The notes beneath the pieces are model-generated. The model did no database searches. It saw nothing but the letters and a program-made list of their open reading frames with translations, and had not been told where the DNA came from. The position numbers and the translations under genes are program-made. From assembly GCA_026415975.1 (NCBI GenBank), contig JAOAFZ010000004.1, forward strand, positions 55,757 through 119,756: a DNA stretch of 64,000 nucleotides, given 5' to 3'. Positions 42,016 to 52,016 of this stretch are shown here, piece by piece. Origin of the DNA: Patescibacteria group bacterium (GTDB lineage Bacteria > Patescibacteriota > Microgenomatia > UBA1406 > GWC2-37-13). How positions within the stretch are numbered: position 1 is the first letter of the stretch; every line of letters begins with the position of its first letter.

Positions 42016-43734
42016 TTACATCTTCTCTACAGTCTTGATTCCCAGGAGCCGCAGACCGTCTTTTATTAGCACCGATACAGCTCGGGTCAGGGTAAGCCGG
42101 TATGCAACCATTTCAGCTTCAGCTTTGAGGATCGGCTGTTTCTGGTACAGCAGGTTAAAATCCGAAGCAAGGTTATACAGGAAATTTGCTAGCAGGTTGG
42201 GAGACAGGGTCCGGGTGGCCACTTCGACGATTTCGGGATAGCGATAGAAAGCCCGGAGGAGAGCGGCGTCTTCGGGTGCGGGGGCAATTGCCGCTGCTGC
42301 ATCCGGTGTCAGTTCGTCTACAACTCCGCTTTCTTCCGCTTTCTTCAGGACGCTTCGGGCACGGACATAGGTGTAGAGCAGGTATGGTCCGGAGTTGCCG
42401 GTAATACTTACAGATTCGCCAATATCAAACTCAACTTTCGTTTGAAGTGCGTTTTTAAGGAACGCGTATTTGATTGCCGCTACCGCCAGTGTTTCTGCTA
42501 CAGATGGATCAGTTTCGGCATAATTTGCCAGGATCGTCTTCTTCGTTTCGTTCAGTAGCCATTCGCCCTCTACCACATTCCCTTTCCGGGAGGACATTTT
42601 CTGGCCTTTCACATCTACCCAGCCGTAGGTCTGGTGCATCTGGCCGCCCGCGGGCACAATGCCCATGAGCTCCTGTGCCTTAAATGCGGCAGCAAAGTAG
42701 CTGCTCTGTTCGGCAGTTACCAGATGAATGCACTTGTCTATTATGCCATGTTCGCTGAACTCCCGCTCCGCAAGGCCCATTTCTTTCCCTTCGTAGGTGG
42801 GGAGCCCCAGACTGTTGACGAATACTCTCCGGTCCACACCATAACGCTCGCCGGGAATGATTACAGCACCGTCGTCTTTGATCAGGATACCCTTTTCCAC
42901 TGCCTGCATCGAAAGTTCCACACCGCGTTTTGCCATCTGGCTTTCGAAGTAGTAGGAATCGAAATGTGAATAGACGCGGGTGTAGATTTCCTGAAAATAG
43001 TCCAGACTCCACTGGCGCGTTTCGGTCCAGAGCGGCATGATGGCCGGGTCTTCGGCATAGATCTGCTTGTTTATGGCGATGATTTCCTGTTTCGAGGCCT
43101 CGTCCGATTCGAAAGCCGCGTTTCCTGCTGCGTAGGCTTTACCGATCAGCGCGATCCGCTCGTGAAGCGGCGCATCTCGGAAGGTATTCAGCTCGCCGGC
43201 TTCGTCCATTTTTCGGAGCTCCCAGAGCGTCTTGGCGATGTGCATTCCTACATCACCCTGATAATTGGCGCGGATAACCGTGTTATGGCTCGCCTCGAAG
43301 AGCCGTACGAGGGACTCCCCGGTAATGATGTTCCGGAGATGCCCGATGTGGAAGAGCTTGAGCGTGTTCGGGTGGGCGAACTCGATCATGAGCTTTTTTT
43401 GTTTGCCCAGATGATACGGTAGGTAGGTGATCTTACCTGCGGCAACCTGCTGTAAGGAGTTTACTTTCGCCTGAGCTGTCAGAAAGATATTTATAAAACC
43501 CGGCCGCACCGCCCGCACCTGAGCAATAGTCTCATCGGGAGATATTGCGGTAGCTATCCGTTCTGCGATTTCCACCGGGTTGGATTTTAAAGGTTTGGCA
43601 AGCCGCATGGCGATATTAGTGGCGTAGTCGCCGTGCTTCGGATTGTCGGTGTGGGTGAATGCCAAGCCGTCAGCTGGCGCATCCAGAGTGGTGAGTGCAT
43701 TGCGGAACACGGTCGTCAGGTGATCGGGGATCAT
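42016..43734 (-). CDS. argS: Arginine-tRNA ligase
   Basis: 572 residues, class I synthetase. The N-terminal Add-1 domain contains NPKHGDYATNIAMRLAK. The catalytic HIGH motif is in KLFHIGHLRN, and KMSSRKGN (KMSKS-type) lies near residue 375. The DALR anticodon domain makes up the C-terminal ~110 residues and ends LRLLGIKTVEKM, the conserved LGI end. The start at 43734 is used (TACAAT 9 nt upstream); a longer frame adds 32 unsupported residues. It follows purF on the same strand after 137 bp. Confidence 0.95.
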   Translation of the reverse strand: MIPDHLTTVFRNALTTLDAPADGLAFTHTDNPKHGDYATNIAMRLAKPLKSNPVEIAERIATAISPDETIAQVRAVRPGFINIFLTAQAKVNSLQQVAAGKITYLPYHLGKQKKLMIEFAHPNTLKLFHIGHLRNIITGESLVRLFEASHNTVIRANYQGDVGMHIAKTLWELRKMDEAGELNTFRDAPLHERIALIGKAYAAGNAAFESDEASKQEIIAINKQIYAEDPAIMPLWTETRQWSLDYFQEIYTRVYSHFDSYYFESQMAKRGVELSMQAVEKGILIKDDGAVIIPGERYGVDRRVFVNSLGLPTYEGKEMGLAEREFSEHGIIDKCIHLVTAEQSSYFAAAFKAQELMGIVPAGGQMHQTYGWVDVKGQKMSSRKGNVVEGEWLLNETKKTILANYAETDPSVAETLAVAAIKYAFLKNALQTKVEFDIGESVSITGNSGPYLLYTYVRARSVLKKAEESGVVDELTPDAAAAIAPAPEDAALLRAFYRYPEIVEVATRTLSPNLLANFLYNLASDFNLLYQKQPILKAEAEMVAYRLTLTRAVSVLIKDGLRLLGIKTVEKM

Positions 43735-43871
43735 AATCCTGGTATTGTACCACTCTCTATGCATGAGGGGAAGAGGACTGCCGGAACAGGCAGGAAGACG
43801 CACGAAAGCCCCGGTGGTTACTGCGGGCAAAGCAGAGGCAAACCCCAGGCAACTTATTCCACAGCTATGAG

Positions 43872-45473
43872 CTAGTCGCTCGGTATAACCAGTGATCCGC
43901 TAGTACTTCCTCCTGCATAGTAGATATTCCGATTGCCTTGCATATCTGCCGGGTGCTCGCCCGTAATGCAGCCGCCACACCAGCCGTTCGCCAGAAAGAT
44001 AAATTTTTGTTCATTGGGTGTAACGATTTCCCCCCGGCTTTCATCATGTAGTGCTCGGACTACCATTTCATAGGTCGGGAATCTGATAGAGTCTGCGCCG
44101 ATTCCCTGGGCAATAGCTGCCCAGTCCCGGTTGTGTATGCGCGCAAGCATGTTTTTACCTCCTTTTAAGTTGGCACCCAGATGACAGTCATCAATTATCT
44201 CGGACAGGCCGAAAAACCAGTGGACTTCTAACGCTCCTAGATCCCGTAGTTTCTGCGTGATCCGGCGGGTGGTATTACCTTTTACCAGAGTATCGTCAAC
44301 AATCAGTAAGCGTCTTCCCCGAATCATCGGTCCAATAAACGCGAATTTCTTGTCGATCTCATCCATGGTTTCCTGATCGCCCGCATTCATGGTAAATGTG
44401 CGGATTGGTCTTTTCTTAATTATTACCGATGTGCACTCCCCACCGGACGCATTCGCGACTCCCTGGGCAAAAAAATTCCCGGAATCCGGGACAGCGGTAA
44501 TGTTGTCAATATTTAATTGTGATAAATAGGCCTTTGCCATCATCTGTCCTATCCTGTATCGGCCCACGGCAATCCGCGGCCATGTATTTGGATCATCCCC
44601 TGATTCTTCCAGGGAGTCGGGTCGCATAAAGTAGACACGCTCGAAGAGACACCGGGCGGTGCCTTCTCCGGCATACTCCAGTCCCTTATTTAATACCGTT
44701 ATCCCGTTTTTGTCGATTCTGCCAAACTCGCCCCGCCGCACCTGCCGTAGCGGTTTTGCGCCGATTTCGTCGAAGGCACAGGTTTCCGAAGCCAGTATAA
44801 TCATGTCGTCTCCTAATTTTCCGATCGAGAGCGGGTGCAGCTCAAACTGGTCCCGAGCATACAACACCCTGATGTTTGCTGCCATGTCGCCTGCTATAAC
44901 GACCATGCAATATGCGGAGTTTTTCACGACGTTCTGATCTAGAAGCCATTGCATTTTTTCTTCAAGAGTTGATCTGGGTGCCGTAGCCAGAGCGTGCGCC
45001 AAAACCACGGTATCGCTGATATCCTCGGGCAGCATGTATCCGATTCCGTCGAGCAGTTCGCGAAAGCCTGGAGTATTACCATTCACATACATCTGAAACG
45101 TTTCCCCTTCTGGAGTCTTGCACAAAATGGGCTGGATATTTTGCCGGGTATTGCCCCCTTCTGTTGCCCAGCGTGTATGAATACCAATAGCGTCCACCTC
45201 ACCGTCTATTTGCTGGAGAAGAGGACTATCGAGCCCCTCGAGAAGGGGACCAAAGCCACCAATGACATGCATCCTTCCCGGTGATGCAATCCCGATACCG
45301 GTGCTTTGTGGGCCCCGGTGCTCGAGGCTTTTACCCATCTGGAGAGCTAAATATCGCATATCCTGTGGTCTCTTAGAGTGGATACACGCGATACCGCACT
45401 TTTCCTGGATGGGTGTTTCTTCTTCTGAGGGGGGGGGTTCGGCACCCGAAAACATACCAGCTTCTACGAGCAT
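43872..45473 (-). CDS. purF: Amidophosphoribosyltransferase (PurF)
   Basis: 533 residues. Catalyses the first step of purine synthesis, making phosphoribosylamine from PRPP and glutamine. The Ntn glutaminase nucleophile is Cys26 in EKCGIACIHSK, so the first ~25 residues would be a propeptide that must be removed; this extension is longer than usual. Also visible are HRGPQSTGIGI, HTRWAT, the PRPP loop LLIVDDTLVKGNTTRRI and a C-terminal Cys cluster GWCGGC. TAATAT ends 6 nt before the ATG. It depends on glutamine from GlnA. Confidence 0.95.
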   Translation of the reverse strand: MLVEAGMFSGAEPPPSEEETPIQEKCGIACIHSKRPQDMRYLALQMGKSLEHRGPQSTGIGIASPGRMHVIGGFGPLLEGLDSPLLQQIDGEVDAIGIHTRWATEGGNTRQNIQPILCKTPEGETFQMYVNGNTPGFRELLDGIGYMLPEDISDTVVLAHALATAPRSTLEEKMQWLLDQNVVKNSAYCMVVIAGDMAANIRVLYARDQFELHPLSIGKLGDDMIILASETCAFDEIGAKPLRQVRRGEFGRIDKNGITVLNKGLEYAGEGTARCLFERVYFMRPDSLEESGDDPNTWPRIAVGRYRIGQMMAKAYLSQLNIDNITAVPDSGNFFAQGVANASGGECTSVIIKKRPIRTFTMNAGDQETMDEIDKKFAFIGPMIRGRRLLIVDDTLVKGNTTRRITQKLRDLGALEVHWFFGLSEIIDDCHLGANLKGGKNMLARIHNRDWAAIAQGIGADSIRFPTYEMVVRALHDESRGEIVTPNEQKFIFLANGWCGGCITGEHPADMQGNRNIYYAGGSTSGSLVIPSD

Positions 45474-45550
45474 TTTGCTATATTACCAGGACACTCAGAG
45501 GGTGTATACCTCCCGCTGGAAGTTTTTGAGTAACAAGTATGTATGTATCT

Positions 45551-46867
45551 CTACACACCCCTCAGAATCCGTTTCGTCTCCACTTTATACAGCTCCACAT
45601 GGGGCTGATCGAAGGTGTTTACGTTGAGGAGTTTCCCCAAATACATCATCTCGATCATCTTGAACTGAAGGAATTCACCGAGCGCGGCTTCGTCCACGGT
45701 ATCCAGGATGACCTCGGTAAAGGGCTGTTGTTGCTTTGTGTAGGCTATTTTGACGCCTTCTTTGATTGCATCCATGATCTGTGATGCTCGTTTGCCCGCA
45801 ATAAGATCCACAAGGGGAAACTGGAGCGTTTCCGGAAGTCGTGCTTCGTACCGGGAGGTTGCCGCAGAGACAAACGTGGTGATCTTATCCCGAGGGCCGC
45901 CCAGATAGAGCTGTCCTACAGAATGCAGGTCTGTTGAACCGAGTGAGACGGTGGGGGTGATGCCGGTGTGTACCTTGCGGCCGTCCAGATCGGTGTCTTT
46001 CCCGATACTTTCGCCCATAAGCTGCCGGTACCACTTCCCGAGCGATTCCAGCTGCGGCAGGAAGAAAAAGTTGTCGTTGATGTTTTTGCCGTTCCGGTAG
46101 TGCAGGTAAAGAATAGCCGCCGATACGAGGGCAGGATTCTGTGCAGGGTCCGGGGATACACAGCGGGTGCGCATGGCCACTGCGGCCTCCAGGATCGCTG
46201 CTGTGTTTATACCACAAGCTTCCAGGGGGAAGAGTCCTACCGCGGACAGTACCGAGAACCGCCCTCCCACCTGTTTCGGCAGAGTGAGCACGTACACACC
46301 CTTTTTATGCGCTATGTCCCAGAGGGCGGAACCCTCATCGGTGGTGATCACGATCCGGTCAAGGGATCCGGGGAAGCGTTTGTCCATGGCGGCCAGAACG
46401 ATTTCCAAGTTAGCGATCGTCTCGGTGGTGCCGCCGGACTTGGAGATGGCGTTGATAACCACGTCTTCTTTTTTTTGCAGCTTGCCGATAAAGGTTACCA
46501 GCTTTGCCAGAAACGCCTCTTCACAGGTATCCACGAAGATCATCCTGCTGGCAGATTCGCGCTCTTCTTCGAGCATGTCATAGGCGCCGAAGAAGGCATC
46601 GTAGATTGCCTTGGTTCCCAGGTTCGAGCCACCAATGCCAATGTTGATAACATATTTCGGTCTGGCGGGGCACACTTTTTCTTTCAGGTCTTTCACCTTT
46701 TTCAGGATACCGGTATCAGAGGGCAGGTTAATCGAGCTTTCAGCGGCATCATAGGTTCCTGCATCAATCACGGATTGCAGATGGGATACATAGGGAAGTA
46801 GTTTCTGCGCGGTTGCGGTAATCATGGTTTCCGGCAAGAGCGCTGTATCGGTATAGATGAATTTCAT
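45551..46867 (-). CDS. pgi: Glucose-6-phosphate isomerase
   Basis: 438 residues, the short bacterial/Thermotoga-like PGI type. Landmarks: IGIGGSNLGTKAI, NAISKSGGTTETIA (phosphate loop), VGGRFSVLSAVGLFP (catalytic Arg/Glu region) and GSTDLHSVGQLYLGG with the conserved His. Interconverts glucose-6-P and fructose-6-P. The ATG at 46867 (MKFIYTDTALL) is used; upstream extension is unsupported. A mannose-6-P isomerase-like cupin gene lies 64 nt upstream on the same strand, so hexose-phosphate genes are grouped. Confidence 0.95.
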   Translation of the reverse strand: MKFIYTDTALLPETMITATAQKLLPYVSHLQSVIDAGTYDAAESSINLPSDTGILKKVKDLKEKVCPARPKYVINIGIGGSNLGTKAIYDAFFGAYDMLEEERESASRMIFVDTCEEAFLAKLVTFIGKLQKKEDVVINAISKSGGTTETIANLEIVLAAMDKRFPGSLDRIVITTDEGSALWDIAHKKGVYVLTLPKQVGGRFSVLSAVGLFPLEACGINTAAILEAAVAMRTRCVSPDPAQNPALVSAAILYLHYRNGKNINDNFFFLPQLESLGKWYRQLMGESIGKDTDLDGRKVHTGITPTVSLGSTDLHSVGQLYLGGPRDKITTFVSAATSRYEARLPETLQFPLVDLIAGKRASQIMDAIKEGVKIAYTKQQQPFTEVILDTVDEAALGEFLQFKMIEMMYLGKLLNVNTFDQPHVELYKVETKRILRGV

Positions 46868-46931
46868 GGGGAATGTGCGGTGAATAATAAGTAATACATG
46901 GCAAGGCAACTGGTGTTGGTGTCTCCGTATC

Positions 46932-47378
46932 TCATTTGCTTCCGGACCAGCCGCGATTTTCACTTTTTCGCATTTCTTCGGTTTCTGTAGGGCGGTTGGC
47001 GTCATCCTGGAGGCGATAGGTGTTGCCGGTCTCCGGGGTGGAGGTTTCCAGGAATACGCAATCGGTTACCGCAATCAGACGATGAATCTGGCCGGGTTGC
47101 ACAAAGTATCCTTTATACGGTTCCATGTCGTACTCCTTTTCGACGCCGTCGGCACCGGTGAGTACGATGCGGCCACGACCTTTTATAAGACACATCGTCT
47201 CGATCTTCTCGTCGTGATACTGCAGACTGAGACGTTTCCCTGCCATTACATGGAGGATCTTGCCTGTGGAGGGGGCATGATCCGGTGAGTAAATAATCTC
47301 GTATCCCCAGGGTTTTTCTACCCGCTTCTGGAACGGAGTAACCGAGAAGTTTGTAGTATCGAAACCGTTTTTGATCAT
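46932..47378 (-). CDS. Cupin, mannose-6-phosphate isomerase type II-like
   Basis: 148 residues of single cupin domain similar to the isomerase half of ManA/ManC type II proteins: VEKPWGYEIIY, HVMAGKRLSLQYHDEKIE (metal His residues), GRGRIVLTG and VQPGQIHRLIAVTD. It probably isomerises mannose-6-P or a related sugar phosphate for glycan precursors; pgi follows. The C-terminal 25 residues are polar and poorly conserved. The ATG at 47378 is preferred over earlier in-frame starts. Confidence 0.82.
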   Translation of the reverse strand: MIKNGFDTTNFSVTPFQKRVEKPWGYEIIYSPDHAPSTGKILHVMAGKRLSLQYHDEKIETMCLIKGRGRIVLTGADGVEKEYDMEPYKGYFVQPGQIHRLIAVTDCVFLETSTPETGNTYRLQDDANRPTETEEMRKSENRGWSGSK

Positions 47379-47443
47379 ATATAGCCCCACTATAGTCAAC
47401 AGCATTCGTTTTTTCAATATGGATCATGCTATAATTGCAACCG

Positions 47444-48349
47444 ATGAAGGATATTGTTCTTCTCTACGCCCGGACTCTGCGGGTGAATCAGTGGATCAAG
47501 AACCTGGTGGTTTTTACGGCGATCCTGTTCTCCGGCAACCTGCTGGTGCCAAATCTGTTTCTGAACTCGCTCTACGCGTTCTTCATCTTCTGTCTGCTTT
47601 CGTCTACTTCGTATCTGTTGAACGATGTTCTGGATTACCAGTACGATAAAAAGCACCCGGTAAAGCGGAACCGTCCGATTGCTTCCGGTCTGATCTCGAT
47701 TCCCCAGGCGACATTTCTGGTGTTCGTGCTGTCCCTCGTTTCACTGCTTCTGGCACTTTTGTTTAGCGTGCAGCTGTTTGTGGTTGCCTTTGCGTTTATC
47801 CTGCTCCATTTTTTCTACTCGCTGTTTCTCAAGAAGTATCCGATCATCGATATCTTCACTATCTCCTTTTCTTTTATGATCCGCACCTTTGCCGGAGAGG
47901 TGGTTTCCGGTTTCCACATCCCGATCTGGCTGTTTCTTACGATTTTCTTCATCTCCCTATTCATGGCTACCGTTAAGCGGCACGCCGAACTGGTACGGCA
48001 GGGGAAAGAGACCCGTCTTGCCCTTCTAAACTATTCCGACCATCTGCTGTTATTTATGACAAATACGTTTGCTACGGCAACGATTCTAGTGTATTCACTT
48101 TACACGTATCTGGAACAGCCCCCGTTAATTCAGACACCATTATCCCAGTTCTACCCGCGCTTCGAGGGCCGGAAATGGCTTATGGTCACGATTCCGTTTG
48201 TCGTGTACGGCATTGCGCGCTATGCGCAGCTTTTGTACCAACGCGAAGAAGGAGAACGCCCAGAGAAGATAATCACAACAGACAAGCCGCTCATACTGTC
48301 TATACTGCTCTGGGGCATAATTGCAATCTCGTTGATCTACCTGTTTTAA
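47444..48349 (+). CDS. UbiA family prenyltransferase (decaprenyl-phosphate phosphoribosyltransferase-like)
   Basis: 301 residues, eight to nine membrane helices. The diagnostic pair of Asp motifs is NDVLDYQYDKKHPVKRNRP and, in the second half, a degenerate counterpart near TVKRHAELVRQ. The first motif closely follows the DPPR synthase type (NDxxDxxxDxxHPxKRxRPIASG), which links PRPP to a polyprenyl phosphate to make lipid-linked pentose for cell-wall glycans. TATAAT ends 8 nt before the ATG at 47444; a TTG three codons earlier is rejected. Confidence 0.85.
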   Translation: MKDIVLLYARTLRVNQWIKNLVVFTAILFSGNLLVPNLFLNSLYAFFIFCLLSSTSYLLNDVLDYQYDKKHPVKRNRPIASGLISIPQATFLVFVLSLVSLLLALLFSVQLFVVAFAFILLHFFYSLFLKKYPIIDIFTISFSFMIRTFAGEVVSGFHIPIWLFLTIFFISLFMATVKRHAELVRQGKETRLALLNYSDHLLLFMTNTFATATILVYSLYTYLEQPPLIQTPLSQFYPRFEGRKWLMVTIPFVVYGIARYAQLLYQREEGERPEKIITTDKPLILSILLWGIIAISLIYLF

Positions 48350-48497
48350 CCGGTTTACCTATAACTTATCGGAGACAGTTGAATGCTGTGTGAATTGGAT
48401 GCTGCGCCAGCAGTACTCAGCCGACTCTTAAGCTTCTGTTTTACCGAAATTGTGCAGTTGACATAAAACTTATTCAATGATATAAAATAAACAGCTC

Positions 48498-48546
48498 TTT
48501 ACAAATTGTAAGTATCATGTACAATGTTCAGTGAACAATCGTTCAC
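48498..48546 (+). promoter_or_regulatory. recA promoter with LexA/SOS-like operator
   Basis: TTTACA (48498-48503), a 16-bp spacer and TACAAT (48520-48525) form a good sigma-70-type promoter. At the expected transcript start lies GTGAACAATCGTTCAC (48531-48546), a palindrome with 6-bp arms containing GAAC-N4-GTTC, the core of Gram-positive-type LexA boxes. The remaining leader to the recA ATG is ~85 nt. Confidence 0.65.
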
Positions 48547-48629
48547 AATCTCCGACGCGATCTTGTTAAGAGTCTAAGACGGCAGTGGGGGGCAGCGATT
48601 GAGGTTATTTATTTAAATTTAAAACAGAT

Positions 48630-49733
48630 ATGGCAAAACAGGATACAGGGAAACAACCGGTTACTGCGCCGGCTGCAGCAAGCGGAAAGGCGATGGCTAT
48701 CAGTGCGGCACTGGAGCAGATTCAGCGCCAGTACGGGAAAGGCTCGATTATGAGGATGGGTGAGCATACCACAATGCCGATTGAGGGTGTCTCCACCGGG
48801 GTTATGCCGCTTGATATCGCCCTCGGTGGCAAGGGGATTCCCAAAGGACGTATTGTAGAAATCTATGGCCCGGAATCATCAGGAAAGACGACACTATGTT
48901 TGTCTTTGATTGCGGAAGTACAACGCGGCGGAGGCACCTGTGCATTTATCGATGCGGAACACGCACTTGATCCGCAGTGGGCAGAGACGATAGGTGTGAA
49001 AGTTGATGACCTCTTGATTTCGCAGCCGGACAACGGCGAACAGGCGCTAGAGATCTGCGAGACGCTTGTCCGTTCCGGAGCAATCGATATGATCGTCGTT
49101 GACTCGGTAGCGGCACTGGTGCCACGTGCGGAGATTGAGGGCGACATGGGCGATGCTCAGATGGGACTGCATGCACGGCTCATGTCTCAGGCGCTGCGCA
49201 AGCTCACCGGCGTGGTAAATAAGTCGAAGACGATTATTCTCTTTACCAATCAGCTCCGCCTCAAGATCGGCGTAATGTTCGGGAATCCTGAGACTACCAC
49301 GGGTGGTATGGCACTCAAGTTCTACGCATCGGTCCGTATGGATGTGCGGAAGATCGAGACAATGAAGAAGAACAATGAGGTTGTCGGAACCCGGGTGCGG
49401 GTAAAGATCGTAAAAAACAAGATAGCACCTCCCTTCCGGGAAGCTGAATTTGTAATCAATTCGCGGGGGATTGACCGGCTTGAGGCACTTATTGAGTCGG
49501 CGGTAAATGCGGGCATCCTTACCAGAAGCGGCTCGTTCCTGAAGTATGGCGATAGGGTTCTTGGCCAGGGTCGTGATCAGGTAAAGGATGTTCTTGCCCA
49601 GGATGATAAGCTCCGGCAGGAGATACTCAAAGGGGTTCGGGAAAAGTACGGGAATCCGATTCCAGGCGCCCCCGCACCTGCACGGCGTGCATCTGCTGAA
49701 GATGCGGATAGTCCGGAAGAGACGGAATCGTAA
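48630..49733 (+). CDS. recA: Recombinase RecA
   Basis: 367 residues. The central homologous-recombination ATPase: Walker [14 protein letters not shown]-binding loops containing [13 protein letters not shown] and the L2 stretch [22 protein letters not shown], and the [13 protein letters not shown] signature. The acidic C-terminal tail ([12 protein letters not shown]) modulates activity. recX follows 65 bp downstream. The leader is long for this genome and carries an SOS-like operator. Confidence 0.97.
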   Translation: MAKQDTGKQPVTAPAAASGKAMAISAALEQIQRQYGKGSIMRMGEHTTMPIEGVSTGVMPLDIALGGKGIPKGRIVEIYGPESSGKTTLCLSLIAEVQRGGGTCAFIDAEHALDPQWAETIGVKVDDLLISQPDNGEQALEICETLVRSGAIDMIVVDSVAALVPRAEIEGDMGDAQMGLHARLMSQALRKLTGVVNKSKTIILFTNQLRLKIGVMFGNPETTTGGMALKFYASVRMDVRKIETMKKNNEVVGTRVRVKIVKNKIAPPFREAEFVINSRGIDRLEALIESAVNAGILTRSGSFLKYGDRVLGQGRDQVKDVLAQDDKLRQEILKGVREKYGNPIPGAPAPARRASAEDADSPEETES

Positions 49734-49798
49734 TATATTCACCCGCAGATGACTGAGATCCGTGCCGGTGTGAGGGTTGGCATTTATAAACGATTTGT

Positions 49799-50263
49799 AT
49801 GGAAAAAGCCATGAATGTAGCTTTCTTCTACCTGAAGTTCCGGCCTCGTTCTGTATGGGAACTCAGGCAGTATATGGAAAAGAAATCGGAAAAACACGGA
49901 TTTACATCGGCGATTATAGATGCTGTTGTAGCCAGACTCATTGAACTAAGGTACCTTGATGACCGAGAGTTTGTACGGTGGTTTATAGATCAGAGACAGC
50001 GTGTTAAGCCCCGGAGCAGATTACACCTGGTGGCAGAGTTAAAAAAACACGGAATAACAGCTCCGGTTCTAGAGGAATATTTTCTGGAGCACGCAGTCAA
50101 TGAGTCTGCATCTGCTTATGATCTACTTCTCCGGAAAGCAGCTTCTTTTGCCCGTTTTTCAGCCCGGGAGCGAAATCGGCGAATCATGAATTACCTGTCC
50201 CGTCGGGGTTTCTCTTATGAAGTGATCAAGAAAACTATTGCCAGATGGGAGTCAGGAGAGTAG
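49799..50263 (+). CDS. recX: Regulatory protein RecX
   Basis: 154 residues of three tandem three-helix repeats typical of RecX: FRPRSVWELRQYMEKK (repeat 1), LIELRYLDDREFVRWFIDQR (the family-defining Leu-Asp-Asp-x-Phe) with KPRSRLHLVAELKKHGI, and SRRGFSYEVIKKTI at the end. RecX caps RecA filaments and limits recombination. It follows recA by 65 bp, and the two are probably co-transcribed. An ATG five codons in is an alternative start. Confidence 0.92.
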   Translation: MEKAMNVAFFYLKFRPRSVWELRQYMEKKSEKHGFTSAIIDAVVARLIELRYLDDREFVRWFIDQRQRVKPRSRLHLVAELKKHGITAPVLEEYFLEHAVNESASAYDLLLRKAASFARFSARERNRRIMNYLSRRGFSYEVIKKTIARWESGE

Positions 50264-50471
50264 AATAGTCTTAAGCAAATTATTATTTTGCCCAGTCGGA
50301 AGATAAACCCGCCACAAACGTTATGTCGATTCCAACCAATAATACAGATTGCCCCAACAAGCTGAAACGTTTTGCATCAGTGTAACAGGGGATTGCTGCG
50401 CGTCGCTTAAACGCTGCAGGGGTCGATATAGCTCTTGACGTTTTTTCCTTCTTCTGGGCACCATTAGTCCT

Positions 50472-51926
50472 ATGTTACAGAATATTCTCCAAAAGATTTT
50501 TCCCAAGCAATTTGGGGACGAACTGCTGAAAGAGAACGAACAGAAGGCCAAAGAAATCCTCCTAAAGGCAGAGGAGGAAGCATTGCGCATTAAACAGGAA
50601 GCCGCTGCCGAAGCCCGTAAAACGGTGAAAGAGGCTCTGGAAATTGAGAAGCGTCTGGCAAAAAAGGAAGAAGAGCTCCAGCAGCAACAGAGTAGCATTA
50701 ACCGTGATCGCGGGATCATAGAGAATTCTCGCCGCCAGATCGATCAGATAAGAAAAGAACTGGAAACAAAGCGCGATGAAATCCTGCAGCAGCTTGAAAA
50801 AGTCGCCGGCATGAGCAAGGATGAAGCAAGAGAAGAAATACTTCGAGGCTGGGAGGACAAGCTGAAAGGCGATATCGCCAGGCGGATAAAGGCCGCAGAA
50901 GAAGAGATCAAGCAGAAAGCCGATGAGAAAGCGAAGGAGCTATTGCTTGATTCGATGCGCTATGGTGCAACCGATTACGTTGCCGAGTTTACGCTATCGG
51001 TGATCAATTTACCTTCCGAAGACTACAAAGGCCGCATTATCGGAAAAGAAGGCCGGAACATTCGTGCATTTGAGCTGGCAACCGGGGTAGATGTTGATCT
51101 TGAAGAAGAAGGCATCATCCGCCTTTCTTCGTTTGATGCAATCCGGCGCGAGATTGCCCGCCGCTCTCTTGAACAGCTGATTAAAGACGGCCGTATTCAA
51201 CCACAGCGAATTGAAGAGATCGTGAATAAGCAAAAGTCAGAGGTTGATAAGATAATTTACCGGGCAGGTGAGGATCTTGCTCACCGTGTCGGGATCTATA
51301 ATCTACCCCAGGAAATCGTCAAGTATCTGGGGAAGTTCAAGTTCCGCTATTCCTATGGTCAGAACATGATCGTCCATACCCTGGAAGAGACCCGTATCGG
51401 TGTCTCACTAGCCCAGGAGCTGAAAGCAGATGTTAATACCGTGAAGCTTGGCTGTCTGTTGCATGACATCGGTAAAGTCGTTAGCGATAAGGAGGGATCA
51501 CACGTCGATCTTGGTGTGGAGCTTCTGAAGAAGTACCACTTCCCGCAGCGGGTTATCAATACCGTTGCTGAACATCATGAGGATCAGCCGTTTTCATCGA
51601 TTGAGTCGCTGATTGTGTACATTGCCGATGCTGTGTCCGGAGGTCGCCCGGGTGCGCGGCATGAGGATCTGGAAGATTACATGCAACGTATAAAAACAAT
51701 TGAAGATACTGCCAAGGCCCACAAAGGTGTCAGGGAAGTGTATGCCTTGGAGGCGGGCCGAGAATTACGCGTAATTGTCCGTCCTGACGAAGTGAATGAT
51801 GATGCGGCCGTACTTCTTGCTGCGAAACTGAAAGAAGAACTGGAATCCAAGTTTGATGTGTTCCCGGGACAGATCAAGATTACTGTTTTGCGGGAGTTCC
51901 GGGCTGAGAGCGTGGCAAAAATCTGA
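50472..51926 (+). CDS. rny: Ribonuclease Y lacking the N-terminal membrane anchor
   Basis: 484 residues. A long charged coiled coil (~15-180) precedes the KH domain (GRIIGKEGRNIRAFE, ~205) and the HD phosphohydrolase domain (MIVHTLEE, CLLHDIGKVVSDKEG, AEHHEDQPFSS), with a conserved C-terminal domain ending FPGQIKITVLRE. This is the endoribonuclease starting bulk mRNA decay. Bacillus-type RNase Y is ~520 residues with an N-terminal membrane helix; here the protein starts MLQNILQKIFPKQFG and has none, so it may be cytosolic or bound through partners. No closer upstream start would add a helix. Confidence 0.93.
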   Translation: MLQNILQKIFPKQFGDELLKENEQKAKEILLKAEEEALRIKQEAAAEARKTVKEALEIEKRLAKKEEELQQQQSSINRDRGIIENSRRQIDQIRKELETKRDEILQQLEKVAGMSKDEAREEILRGWEDKLKGDIARRIKAAEEEIKQKADEKAKELLLDSMRYGATDYVAEFTLSVINLPSEDYKGRIIGKEGRNIRAFELATGVDVDLEEEGIIRLSSFDAIRREIARRSLEQLIKDGRIQPQRIEEIVNKQKSEVDKIIYRAGEDLAHRVGIYNLPQEIVKYLGKFKFRYSYGQNMIVHTLEETRIGVSLAQELKADVNTVKLGCLLHDIGKVVSDKEGSHVDLGVELLKKYHFPQRVINTVAEHHEDQPFSSIESLIVYIADAVSGGRPGARHEDLEDYMQRIKTIEDTAKAHKGVREVYALEAGRELRVIVRPDEVNDDAAVLLAAKLKEELESKFDVFPGQIKITVLREFRAESVAKI

Positions 51927-52016
51927 AGCCAAATATGCTGCCAGTTCCCGGGACGGCTCCGCGCCAGAACCCGAGACGGCGGGTCCGGCGATTTCTTATA
52001 AGTTACAATCGCAACA

